Shown: positions 39,666 to 48,811 of the stretch, in pieces
Layout: every line of letters starts with the position of its first letter
Numbering within the stretch: position 1 is the stretch's first letter
Assembly (NCBI GenBank): GCA_015075745.1
Contig: JABTTW010000001.1
Span: forward strand, 2,418,001-2,482,000
DNA length: 64,000 bases
Source: Planctomycetia bacterium
GTDB lineage: Bacteria; Planctomycetota; Phycisphaerae; UBA1845; UTPLA1
Direction: 5' to 3'
Position numbers and translations under genes: made by a program
The notes under the pieces: model-generated
Told to the model about the DNA's origin: nothing
The model's database searches: none
The model's input: the letters and a program-made list of their open reading frames with translations, nothing else

Positions 39666-40772
39666 TTACTCATCACCGAAGCTGGTATCAACTGCGCGGG
39701 CAGCGCGGACGAGATCGTGATCGCGCGGGACCAGGCGCTGCCGATTGGCCACTTCCTCGATCGGCACGCTGGTCATTTGTCCGTGCTGCACCACGACGAG
39801 CCTGTTGAACTGACCGGCGGCGAGCAGGTCGATGGCCTTGTGGCCAAGACGCGTCGCGAGAACCCGGTCTGCGCCGCATGGGGTTCCGCCGCGCAGGACA
39901 TGCCCAAGGACGACTGATCGGGCCTCGATCCCGCTGCACATTTCAAGTTGCTTCGCAAGCACCGGGGCGATGCCGCCGAGCCGGATGGGATCGGGGCTGT
40001 CTGCAACGGTCTGCTGAACAAACTGACTACCGCCCAGCGGCTTGGCGCCCTCGGACACCGCGACGATGGTGCTGCGATGACGATGTGCCATGCGGTTCTT
40101 ACAGAATTCGCAGAGCTTGCCGATGTCGTAGGGAATTTCGGGAATGAGAATAATGTCTGCGCCGCTTGCCAGGCCGGCGTAAAGCGTCAGCCATCCCGCG
40201 TTCCTTCCCATGAGTTCAACGACCAAAATGCGATGGTGGCTCGCTGCGGTCGTATGAATGCGGTCGATTGCGTCGGTCCCGATTTCAACGGCCGTTTGGA
40301 AACCGAAGGTGATGTGCGTATGCATGAGATCATTGTCGATGGTCTTGGGGACGCCGACGCACCGGACGCCCCCGGGCAGAAGGCCGGTCGCGCAGCTCAT
40401 CGCTCCGTCGCCGCCGATGACGACGATCGCATCGAGGCCGTGGGCACGATAATTCTCAATGCACTTGTCGCGAACATCCTTGAAGATCAGCTTGCCTGCG
40501 GCATCGGTGCCCACCGCGAATCGCGCGGGATCCGCCTTGTTTGAAGTGCCGAGGATGGTGCCTCCCAGGGTGAGGATGTTGCTGACGCTCTCGGCGTGCA
40601 GAGGTCGGATGCGGTTTTCGATGAGGCCCAGAAAACCGTCCTCAATTCCAAAGCACTCCCACTTGTGGTCAAAGATGGCGGTTTTTGTGACGGCGCGAAT
40701 GACGGCGTTGATGCCGGGACAATCGCCGCCGCCGGTAAGGATACCGATGCGCTTGATGGGACCTTCGGACAT
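39666..40772 (-). CDS. pfkA: 6-phosphofructokinase (group III type)
   Basis: Phosphorylates fructose 6-phosphate in glycolysis, 368 residues. Motifs: ILTGGGDCPGINAVIR (donor site), VVIGGDGAM, GVPKTIDNDL, ELMGRNAGWL (catalytic and substrate region) and GHVLRGGTP. GGDG (not GGDD) together with PKTIDND (Lys, not Gly) is the combination of group III enzymes, which are mostly ATP-dependent but related to PPi-dependent ones. The donor is therefore likely ATP but should be measured. The gene stands alone, convergent with the TPR pair. Confidence 0.93.
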   Translation of the reverse strand: MSEGPIKRIGILTGGGDCPGINAVIRAVTKTAIFDHKWECFGIEDGFLGLIENRIRPLHAESVSNILTLGGTILGTSNKADPARFAVGTDAAGKLIFKDVRDKCIENYRAHGLDAIVVIGGDGAMSCATGLLPGGVRCVGVPKTIDNDLMHTHITFGFQTAVEIGTDAIDRIHTTAASHHRILVVELMGRNAGWLTLYAGLASGADIILIPEIPYDIGKLCEFCKNRMAHRHRSTIVAVSEGAKPLGGSQFVQQTVADSPDPIRLGGIAPVLAKQLEMCSGIEARSVVLGHVLRGGTPCGADRVLATRLGHKAIDLLAAGQFNRLVVVQHGQMTSVPIEEVANRQRLVPRDHDLVRAARAVDTSFGDE

Positions 40773-40870
40773 GACGAGGGCTCCGAGTCGAGGTTCAACT
40801 CAAGGTTACGAATCGTGAAGCGTACTCTACGTTTTGCATATGGTCGCGTCGAGACCTAGCATTACGCGGC

Positions 40871-42121
40871 GTGAGCGAATTGATCCCTTCAGCCTGCCGC
40901 CGAGCCGACTCGCGCCGACCGTTTCGAACGGCGGCTCTTCTCCTGGTGCTGCTCGTCTCTCGGGTGGCGCTTTTGGATCATCCGACGCCCGTTCACGGAG
41001 ATGAGCTGGAGTTTATATCGGCGATCGGTTTCCCGGCGGCTTATCCCGTGCATCAGCCGGGCTATCCATTGTGGGTGGCCATGGGGACCCTGCTGTCCCG
41101 ATGTGGAGCGCCGCCCTATGCGGCGTATCAGGCGTGGTCGGTGGTCTGTTCGGTGCTCGCTCCGTGGCTCCTGTATCTGGCGCTGCGGCGGGAAGTAGAC
41201 GACGCGATTGGATGGTGGATCGCCCTGGCGATGGGGGTTTGCCCGCTGACCTGGTTCATGGGGACGACAGCGCTTAATTACTCGGCAGCATGCGCGGCAG
41301 GGCTGCTAGTGGCCATGAACTGTCGGCGAGCGGTCATCGACCAGTCGGCGGCGCACATGCGTTGGGCCGCTGCCTGCCTGACTTTCTCGATGCAACTGCG
41401 ACCCGACCTGCTGTTGTGGCTGGGGCCGATGGTGTTGGCGACTGCATGGCGGTTCAAGCGGGCCGATCGCGTTTTTTGTTTGCTGGTCCTTGCGATGGGG
41501 ACTGCCTGGGTCTTTGGTGTCCAATCGTGGCTTTATGGCAGGGCGCCCGTGATGGGCGGTGTGCCCCAGGTCGGACACACCGTCGACGTCATCCTTAATA
41601 CGAGTGTCTTCAGGCTGGGCGCTGTCGACGGCCTTCTCAGGAATGCAGCCAAGCTCGTTGCGATAGCCGCCTGGCAGGTGGGCCTGCCGCTGGTTATTTG
41701 CGCGGGCGGCTGCCTGTTGCGGCAGGAAAGGCTGCGTCCAGCAACGGTTGGGGCGTTCGGAAGTCTGAATGCGTTCCTCTTGGTATGGATGCTGCCGCTC
41801 ACGGCATTTCTCGTCCTGATTCACATGACGGAAGCCGGGCATACGCTCCTGCTCATTCCAGCCGTGTATTGGCTGATCGCTCATCTCGTGACAAGTCGAT
41901 GCACTCGGCGGCGCGGCCTGATACTCGCAATCTCGATCGCCGTCGCCTCTGCCCTGCAATTCTCGCTCTACCCGTGGTCGGCGGAAAGCAAAGGTTTTAA
42001 GCGGACACTCGACGCAAAAGTGGCGTACATCAGCGCTGCCGGGCTTCGACACATCGACGACCGCGACTTGATTCACACGCCCGGCGACTATTGGCGCACC
42101 GGAGCGCATGATTCGGAGTAG
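40871..42121 (+). CDS. GT-C-like multi-pass membrane protein
   Basis: 416 residues with about ten hydrophobic segments. After the first helix (TAALLLVLLVSRVALLDH) comes HGDELEFISAIGF, an acidic pair in the first outer loop, then AYPVHQPGYPLWVAMG, which resembles the YxxHxPGYPL pattern of GT-C/DUF2723-type membrane proteins. The role is probably a lipid-linked sugar transferase or related; the substrate is unknown. The C-terminal 45 residues form a small soluble tail (ESKGFKRTLDAKVAYIS). It lies between the divergent pfkA and polX with no obvious partner. Confidence 0.72.
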   Translation: MSELIPSACRRADSRRPFRTAALLLVLLVSRVALLDHPTPVHGDELEFISAIGFPAAYPVHQPGYPLWVAMGTLLSRCGAPPYAAYQAWSVVCSVLAPWLLYLALRREVDDAIGWWIALAMGVCPLTWFMGTTALNYSAACAAGLLVAMNCRRAVIDQSAAHMRWAAACLTFSMQLRPDLLLWLGPMVLATAWRFKRADRVFCLLVLAMGTAWVFGVQSWLYGRAPVMGGVPQVGHTVDVILNTSVFRLGAVDGLLRNAAKLVAIAAWQVGLPLVICAGGCLLRQERLRPATVGAFGSLNAFLLVWMLPLTAFLVLIHMTEAGHTLLLIPAVYWLIAHLVTSRCTRRRGLILAISIAVASALQFSLYPWSAESKGFKRTLDAKVAYISAAGLRHIDDRDLIHTPGDYWRTGAHDSE

Positions 42122-42196
42122 CCCAATTCGCTCGTTCTGTTAGCGCGGCCGTGAGGGGTCTTTCGCGCAGGTCATCGGCGGATTAGACTCGAAGTC

Positions 42197-43930
42197 ATGG
42201 GCAACGAGAGTTTAGAGTCCATTTTCGACGAGATCGCCGACCTGCTCGAAATCAAGGGGGAGGACGCTTTTCGCGTTAATTCTTATCGCCGCGTCGCACG
42301 GACCATCAAGAATCTGACCGAGGACATCAGCGAAATCGCCGCGCGCGGCGAAGTAGCCAAGCTCCAGGGCGTCGGAAAGGCCACCTCGGAAAAAATCTCG
42401 CAGTACCTGACGGAAGGAAAGATCTCTCTGCTGGAAGAACTGCGCTCTTCCGTTCCGAAGGGGCTGCCGGAACTGCTCAAGATTCCCGGCATGGGGCCGA
42501 AGAAGATCGCGCTGGTCTGGAAGGAACTAAAAGTCGAAAACGTGGATGACCTGAAGGCGGTCATCGCCGACGGACGCTTTGCCGCTCTCAAGGGCATGGG
42601 CGAGAAGAGCGTCAAGCAGATCGCCGACGGGATGAGCTTCATCGAAAAGGCAGACGAGCGCACACCGCTGGGTCTGGCCATGCCGCTGGCCAATGAGTTG
42701 GCCGAGGCGATGCGGCGGGTCAAGTCGGTCCGGCGCGTCGAGGTGTCCGGCAGCGTTCGGCGGGGCTGCGAGACAATCGGCGATCTGGATTTGTTGTGCG
42801 AATCCGATGACGGGCCCGAAGTGATCAAGGCGTTCACGACTCTTCCGCAGGTCAAGAGGGTGCTGGCCGGCGGCGACACGAAGGGTTCCGTGATTGTCGA
42901 ACGGCGCGACGGCTTGCCGATCCAGGCGGATTGCCGGGTGGTGCCGACGGCCTCATTCGGCGCCGCGCTTCAATACTTCACGGGGAGCAAAGAGCACAAT
43001 GTCCGCGTCCGCGGCATCGCGGTGAAAAAGAAGTGGACGCTCAACGAGTGGGGATTGTTCGACGGCGACAAGCAACTGGCCGGCGCGGACGAGGCGGGCA
43101 TCTACAAGAAACTCGGGCTGCCGTGCATTCCGGCGGAGTGCCGCGAGGACCGGGGGGAATTCGACGCGACGGCGAAGGCGTTCGACGAACTCATCAAGCT
43201 GGAGGACATTCGCGGCGACCTGCACATGCACACCAGCGCCAGCGACGGAACCGTGTCGGCGGAGGTGATGGCCCAGGCCGCCAGCGACAAGGGCTATGAG
43301 TACATCGCCATCACCGACCATTCGCGCTCCAGCGTGCAGGCCAACGGGCTTTCCATCGATCGGATGTGGCGACAGATCGAGAAGCTCCGCAAGCTCAACG
43401 AGGCCCATAAGACGATCGCCGTGCTCATCGGCTGCGAGTGCGACATTCTCGCGGATGGAAAGCTCGACTACCCGGACACGATTCTTGCGGCATGTGACAT
43501 CGTCGTGGCCAGCGTCCACTCGGCCCTGCGTCAGGAAAAGGGAAAGATCACCCAGCGTGTGATGACGGCCATGGAGAACCCATTCGTGACGATCCTCGGC
43601 CATCCCACGGGCAGGCTGCTGAATCGCCGCGCGCCGATGGATCTGGACATACCTGAGATCATCAAGCAGGCCGCCGCGACCCAGACGGTGCTGGAACTGA
43701 ACTCATCGTGGCAACGGCTGGACCTGTGCGATCGCCACGTGCGCATGGCCCGCGACGCCGGCGTGATGCTCTCGATTGACACGGACTCACATGCCCCGGC
43801 TCAACTCGCCCAGATGCAGTACGGCATCTTGACGGCGCGGCGTGCATGGCTGAAGGCGGCCGACGTCCTGAACACGCGACCGCTGGCAGTGATGCGATTG
43901 TGGATCAACAAGAAGCGAAAGAAAGCATGA
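42197..43930 (+). CDS. polX: DNA polymerase X with PHP domain
   Basis: A 577-residue repair polymerase of the bacterial PolX type. It has N-terminal helix-hairpin-helix regions (LQGVGKATSEKISQYL, LLKIPGMGPKKIALVW, LKGMGEKSVKQIADGM) and a nucleotidyltransferase core with VSGSVRRGCETIGDLDLLCE and ADCRVVP (catalytic Asp residues). The C-terminal PHP domain has DLHMHTSASDGTVSAE, YIAITDHSRSS, VASVHSALRQ, ILGHPTGRLL and SIDTDSHAPAQ, consistent with 3'-5' exonuclease and AP-endonuclease activity. The protein fills gaps in base-excision repair. Full length, no lesion. Confidence 0.95.
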   Translation: MGNESLESIFDEIADLLEIKGEDAFRVNSYRRVARTIKNLTEDISEIAARGEVAKLQGVGKATSEKISQYLTEGKISLLEELRSSVPKGLPELLKIPGMGPKKIALVWKELKVENVDDLKAVIADGRFAALKGMGEKSVKQIADGMSFIEKADERTPLGLAMPLANELAEAMRRVKSVRRVEVSGSVRRGCETIGDLDLLCESDDGPEVIKAFTTLPQVKRVLAGGDTKGSVIVERRDGLPIQADCRVVPTASFGAALQYFTGSKEHNVRVRGIAVKKKWTLNEWGLFDGDKQLAGADEAGIYKKLGLPCIPAECREDRGEFDATAKAFDELIKLEDIRGDLHMHTSASDGTVSAEVMAQAASDKGYEYIAITDHSRSSVQANGLSIDRMWRQIEKLRKLNEAHKTIAVLIGCECDILADGKLDYPDTILAACDIVVASVHSALRQEKGKITQRVMTAMENPFVTILGHPTGRLLNRRAPMDLDIPEIIKQAAATQTVLELNSSWQRLDLCDRHVRMARDAGVMLSIDTDSHAPAQLAQMQYGILTARRAWLKAADVLNTRPLAVMRLWINKKRKKA

Positions 43931-43946
43931 GCCTCGCGAGCTTCGA

Positions 43947-46283
43947 TTACGGCTCAATTATTTCCGAATTCGCCTGGCTCCGACTGCCATCGAGCAGATA
44001 GCTCGTGGCCATCGTGCGGACGCTCTGGCTCGCATCCGACCGGCTGACGTGCTCCAGTACCTTGCGAAACGCGTCGCCCTGTTGAACAGCGAAGAGTTGG
44101 ATGGCCAGTACGCGCACGGCCGGCTCGCCGTCACGCACGGTCGCAGAGGCCGCCTGCGTCAGAATCGCATCCAGCTTCGACCATCCTGCCGCGACCAGTG
44201 TCCGCGCGCGAATCGTCCAGTCGGAATCCGTGGCGAGTCGGGCGAGAATCGACCGAAGCTTCGATACATCCTCGCTGTTGGACTCGTCGCTGCTGCCCGA
44301 AAGGCGCGATGCGAGGATCGCCCCCGCAAGTTCGGCGGCTCTTGCTCGTGCGGTCGCGTCGGGGCCGGCCGCCATATCCGCCAGCGCGGCGATCGCGGCA
44401 CTGGAACCGTCCACTGCCTTTCTTGTTGCGGCGATCGGTCCGAAGGTGACAGTGCCGAGGCCCGGAGCGAGCTTGCTCTCGTGGTAGATCGGGTCAAACA
44501 TCGCCGTGATTTCAATCTTCGTATCCGTCGTGATGCTTGCGATGAACTGCTCGCGCATCGAACCGACGTCCACCGCGACGATCTTCTCCATCGCATCGCC
44601 GGGCACCAAGACCGGCCGAGCGCTTAACAAGACCTGGAGGTAGTCGCGATACTCGACGGTCTTCGCACCGGAGACCTTGGCGCTCAGCGCGACCAGCGGC
44701 CTGGCCATGAAACCGTCGCCGAAGGTGATGATGAACGGGCCGACGTTTTCCAGCCGGACGGCCACGTTGACCGGGCCGGTCGGGGCAATGGGATCGTCCA
44801 GAAATCTCACGGTGAACTTCAGGAAGTCCGATGTCCGGCGATAGTAGTCGAATACGTCGCGCTGAAACTTGTCCAGCGTCGCGCAGATCTTATCGTGCAT
44901 GGGCGGCGAGCCTACCTTCTCGCCGTGCTTTTCGAGGAGCTCCTTGATCTGGTCGTAGGCGAGACCGGAGTATTGAATGCTCGACGCCTTGTGCAGGAGA
45001 GTGATGGCTTCCGATTTCTCACTCCGCTGGAACAGGCAGCGGGCCAGCTCGACGGCGGCAAGCTGATCGTCTTCCGCAAGCGGCCTGAGCACCTTGATCG
45101 CCTCGTCGGTGCGGCCGTTGGCGCTGAGGGCATAGCCATATGCAAGCTTCGCCAGTGGGCTGGGACTGCGATTCTTCATGGCGATCTCGGCGAGCTTGAT
45201 GGCCTGTCCCTTGTTGGGTTCGTGATAGCAGTAGTACCATGCAACCGGAATCGCCTCGTCCGCGAGAGACTTCTCGATCACATCACCGGCGAGTTTTTCA
45301 TAAGCCTTGCGGACGCGTTCCGTGTCTTCGGCGGCGATTGATTCTTCGCCGAGCTTTCGGCAGGCGCCGGCATGAAGGAGCCTGGCAGACTGAAGAGAAT
45401 CATCCTCCTTCAATGCCGCCTCAGCGGCCTCCTTGGCCCTGGCCGCGTCGCCGGAGGACAGGTAAGAAATCCCGAGCTTTTGCCAGAGATCGGCCGGAAT
45501 CGGGCCCGCCTCGGCTCGCTTGTGCATGTCGATGGCCCGGCAATACCACTCCTGCGCCTGCTTGTGCAGGGAGAGCCGGTCGAGAAACTCGGCCAAGTCC
45601 CAAACGAGATTCACCTGACTGGGATTGATCGCGATCATCTGCAGCGCGAGCTCGACGCGCTGAAGCTCGGCCTGCGTCTCGCCATACATTTCATAAGCGA
45701 GTTGCCGGGCGGCGACATTCATCGGATTCAAGCGCAAGGCGTGCTCAACCTGCTTGCCGGCATCTTCGTTCTCATCGCGCTCGCGGTGAAACTTGGCCAG
45801 CCAGCCGCGGAGCTGGCTTTCGTAAATGCGAGTCAGACCCGACCGCTCAAGCTCCTGCTTCACAAACTCCACGCGAGCTTCGGCGGTCTGGCGTTCGGCC
45901 AGGGTGAACTCCAGAAGCTTGAGCCGCGCGCCGTCGTCGGACGGCTCGAGTTCCACATAACGGGCCAGCGACTTCATCGCTGCCTCGGACTTGCCCATGC
46001 GCTGATAGAGATCGTAAAGCCAGTAATAGGCCTCGGCCGTTTCGGGGGCACACTCCGCCGCCGCCTCCAGCAGGGCGATGACGTGCAATGATGCTTTGCG
46101 TGGATCACTCCGGCCGATCAAGTGCCCGTTGTGTCGGGCAAGGTGGACCAGCCACTCACCAACCTCGCGGCGATTATTCTGCGTCGGTCGCGACGTCTTT
46201 ACTGTGGACGCCGCCTCAGGCTGGGCCGGCTCCATCTGCCCAACAAGCAATGACGCGAATAGGAATACGTGCAACACCGACAT
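43947..46283 (-). CDS. Exported TPR and HEAT-like repeat protein
   Basis: 778 residues. A short signal peptide (MSVLHVFLFASLLVGQ) is followed by TPR-like repeats over about 500 residues (AYYWLYDLYQRMGKSEAAMK, LWQKLGISYLSSGDAARAKE, YGYALSANGRTDEAIKVLRP). Next is a beta-rich domain (VNVAVRLENVGPFIITFGDG), and finally HEAT-like helices (WTIRARTLVAAGWSKLD, AVRVLAIQLFAVQQGDAF). It probably acts in the periplasm as a scaffold. It is convergent with polX; no partner can be named. Confidence 0.75.
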   Translation of the reverse strand: MSVLHVFLFASLLVGQMEPAQPEAASTVKTSRPTQNNRREVGEWLVHLARHNGHLIGRSDPRKASLHVIALLEAAAECAPETAEAYYWLYDLYQRMGKSEAAMKSLARYVELEPSDDGARLKLLEFTLAERQTAEARVEFVKQELERSGLTRIYESQLRGWLAKFHRERDENEDAGKQVEHALRLNPMNVAARQLAYEMYGETQAELQRVELALQMIAINPSQVNLVWDLAEFLDRLSLHKQAQEWYCRAIDMHKRAEAGPIPADLWQKLGISYLSSGDAARAKEAAEAALKEDDSLQSARLLHAGACRKLGEESIAAEDTERVRKAYEKLAGDVIEKSLADEAIPVAWYYCYHEPNKGQAIKLAEIAMKNRSPSPLAKLAYGYALSANGRTDEAIKVLRPLAEDDQLAAVELARCLFQRSEKSEAITLLHKASSIQYSGLAYDQIKELLEKHGEKVGSPPMHDKICATLDKFQRDVFDYYRRTSDFLKFTVRFLDDPIAPTGPVNVAVRLENVGPFIITFGDGFMARPLVALSAKVSGAKTVEYRDYLQVLLSARPVLVPGDAMEKIVAVDVGSMREQFIASITTDTKIEITAMFDPIYHESKLAPGLGTVTFGPIAATRKAVDGSSAAIAALADMAAGPDATARARAAELAGAILASRLSGSSDESNSEDVSKLRSILARLATDSDWTIRARTLVAAGWSKLDAILTQAASATVRDGEPAVRVLAIQLFAVQQGDAFRKVLEHVSRSDASQSVRTMATSYLLDGSRSQANSEIIEP

Positions 46284-46577
46284 GAGTGGACCTCCTCAGG
46301 GAGCGGATGCATCCTTTTCATCCGGGTTTTCTCTATCGAGCCGCCTGAAACGCGGGGATTGCTGATCAGGCCGTCCGGCACAGAACCCCATATGATGTCG
46401 GCACTTGTAGCCGCCCGGTCACAACCGTGCAAGGCCGGAACGGAGGCCGACGCGATTCACCTCGGTATTGAGCAACACCCCTCTGATTCGTATGAGATAT
46501 ATGATGTCCTGCCCCCTGGGAATCTGCAATTCAATGGATGCGACTGGACGCTTGTTCAGCAATAGAGAGGCGAGTTA

Positions 46578-47576
46578 ATGACGCTCCACGTTTTCTATGA
46601 AGCCGATGCCGATCTCTCGGTCTTGCGCGGCCGGTCGGTTGCCGTCCTTGGGTATGGCAACCAGGGGCGCGCCCACGCTCTAAATCTCCGTGACTCCGGG
46701 TGCAGCGTCACCGTCGCCCAGCGACCCGGAGGCCCGAATCATGGTCGGGCGATTGAAGATGGGTTTACTCCAGTTTCCGTCGATGAGGCGGCACGCCGCG
46801 CGGATTTGCTGATCTTCGCGCTCCCGGATGAGGCGATGGGCGGAATCTATTCGTCTCAGATTGCCCCGTACCTTCGACCTGCCCAGACGCTCGGCTTTAT
46901 CCACGGATTCGCGATTCGATTCAGCCAGGTCTCGCCTCCCAAGGACGTCGACGTCGTGCTGGTCGCTCCCAAGGGGCCGGGGGCGCTGGTGCGATCCAGC
47001 TTTGAAAAAGGTGGGGGGCTGGCGTGCCTGGTCGGCGTGCATCAGGATGCGACGGGCAATGCCATGAAGTCCGCGCTGGCCTGGGGCGCGGCGATCGGCG
47101 GCGGAAGGGGCGGGATGATAGAGACTACTTTCGCGGCGGAGTGTGAGACAGACCTGTTCGGCGAGCAGACGGTTCTGTGCGGCGGCGTGATCGAGCTGAT
47201 GAAAGCGGCGTACGACATCCTCGTCGAGGCGGGTTATCCGGCGGAACTGGCCTATTACGAGTGCATTCACGAAGTGAAGCAAATCGTCGATCTGCAATAT
47301 GCAGAGGGCATCGCCGCCATGCGAAAACGCATCTCCGGGACAGCGGCGTTCGGCGGACTCACCACCGGGCCGCGCATCATTGATGAACACGTGCGAGCGG
47401 AAATGCGGCGGGTTTTGTCGGAGATTCAATCGGGGCAATTCGCCGACCGATGGGTCAAGGAGTGCGCCGGGGGCAAGGGACTATTTACGCGACTGATGGC
47501 GGAGGAGGCGGCCCACCCAAGCGAGGCGGCGGGCCGCAAAGTGCGCGGGCTTGGCCGCAGGGTCCCGGGCAAGTAG
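46578..47576 (+). CDS. ilvC: Ketol-acid reductoisomerase or divergent KARI-like enzyme
   Basis: 332 residues, class I KARI length; the family reaction is the second step of valine/isoleucine synthesis. The Rossmann motif VAVLGYGNQGRAHALNLRDS is intact. Active-site residues are kept: LVAPKGPG, CETDLFGEQTVLCGG, YYECIHEVKQIVDLQY and a Ser in RISGTA. Two departures stand out. The cofactor loop reads QRPGGPNHGRA, without the serines that normally hold the NADP phosphate, and the usual SNTAEYGD stretch is SGTAAFGG. No other ilv gene is nearby. It may prefer NADH or act on a related substrate. Confidence 0.8.
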   Translation: MTLHVFYEADADLSVLRGRSVAVLGYGNQGRAHALNLRDSGCSVTVAQRPGGPNHGRAIEDGFTPVSVDEAARRADLLIFALPDEAMGGIYSSQIAPYLRPAQTLGFIHGFAIRFSQVSPPKDVDVVLVAPKGPGALVRSSFEKGGGLACLVGVHQDATGNAMKSALAWGAAIGGGRGGMIETTFAAECETDLFGEQTVLCGGVIELMKAAYDILVEAGYPAELAYYECIHEVKQIVDLQYAEGIAAMRKRISGTAAFGGLTTGPRIIDEHVRAEMRRVLSEIQSGQFADRWVKECAGGKGLFTRLMAEEAAHPSEAAGRKVRGLGRRVPGK

Positions 47577-47634
47577 CACAGGACCGGGCTGCGATTGCAT
47601 TCCGATCACGTCGGGCTAGAATAAATTGAATAAT

Positions 47635-47707
<73 letters not shown>

Positions 47708-47760
47708 CGTTTCACAAATATAGCCGCCCTCAACCGATCGAGAGCCTGGCCACGCTGATC

Positions 47761-48783
47761 CTAGGCCATCACCAGGTTCGCGTGTGACTCTGCGCATCTT
47801 CGCTTGATCTCCACGAATTCGGACTCCTGCGCGACGAACGCCTTAATAAGTGCGGGGTCAAAGTGCCTTCTGGACTCCGTCAAGATCATTTCCACGGCTG
47901 TATCGTGATCGTATGCATCCTTGTAGGGCCTCTTGGAAGTTAGCGCGTCATAGACATCCGCGACTGCGACAATTCTTCCGCTGAGAGGAATCTGAGAACC
48001 CCTCAGCTTGTCCGGATATCCGGCGCCATTGAACCACTCGTGGTGGGTCAGCGCGATGTCTCGGGCCATCTTGAGGAAGCGAGCCTCCGGGAAAGACTGC
48101 AGGACGGAATCGAGCGTCTTTGCGCCGATGGTTGTGTGCGTCTTCATGATCTCGAATTCTTCCCGGGTCAATTTGCCGGGCTTGAGCAGCACTTGGTCTG
48201 GAATTCCCACCTTGCCAATATCGTGAAGCGGACTCGTCATATAAATGAGGTGAATGAACTCCAAGTCGATGATGTCATTGAACTCGGGGCTCAGAGAGAG
48301 TTGAAGCGCCAGGACTCGAGAGTACTGACGAACACGCTCCAGGTGCTCCCCTGTCTCCGGATCGCGCGATTCGGCGAGCCGGGCCATGGCGATCATGGCC
48401 ATGTCTCTGGTTTCGAGAGACAGGACGCGCTCCGCGGCCCGCACCCGTGCCCTGAGTTCGGCGGGCTCGAAGGGCTTGGTCAGAAATTCATCCGCACCCG
48501 CGGACAACCCCTCAACGATATTATGTGTACCACCCTTTGAAGTCAGCAGGATGAAATAGACGTATCCGGTAATGTCCTGCCGTCGAATCTGACGACACAA
48601 CTCAAGCCCGTCCATATTGGGCATCACCCAATCGGAGATAACAAGATGATGATGGCCGATGACGAAGGCAGTCAGCGCTTCTGATCCGTCTTCCGCCACA
48701 TCCACATCATGGCCGGCAGAGGTCAGTGCATGGCGCAGCGCCTCCAGTGCAACAACGTCATCGTCAACAATTAGAACCCGCAT
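47761..48783 (-). CDS. Response regulator with HD-GYP phosphodiesterase domain
   Basis: 340 residues. The N-terminal receiver has the acidic pair in VLIVDDDVVALEAL, the phosphoacceptor Asp in ISDWVMPNMDG and Lys in FLTKPFEP. After a linker helix the HD-GYP domain shows SPLHDIGKVGIPD, THTTIGA, ALTHHEWFNGAGYPDKLRG and VADVYDALTSKRPY, all metal ligands and the GYP signature intact, so it should degrade cyclic-di-GMP. It follows the hybrid histidine kinase gene by 28 bp in the same direction and is the natural output of that kinase. Confidence 0.93.
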   Translation of the reverse strand: MRVLIVDDDVVALEALRHALTSAGHDVDVAEDGSEALTAFVIGHHHLVISDWVMPNMDGLELCRQIRRQDITGYVYFILLTSKGGTHNIVEGLSAGADEFLTKPFEPAELRARVRAAERVLSLETRDMAMIAMARLAESRDPETGEHLERVRQYSRVLALQLSLSPEFNDIIDLEFIHLIYMTSPLHDIGKVGIPDQVLLKPGKLTREEFEIMKTHTTIGAKTLDSVLQSFPEARFLKMARDIALTHHEWFNGAGYPDKLRGSQIPLSGRIVAVADVYDALTSKRPYKDAYDHDTAVEMILTESRRHFDPALIKAFVAQESEFVEIKRRCAESHANLVMA

Positions 48784-48811
48784 CTACGGTCTCCCTTCCC
48801 AACTATCTAAT

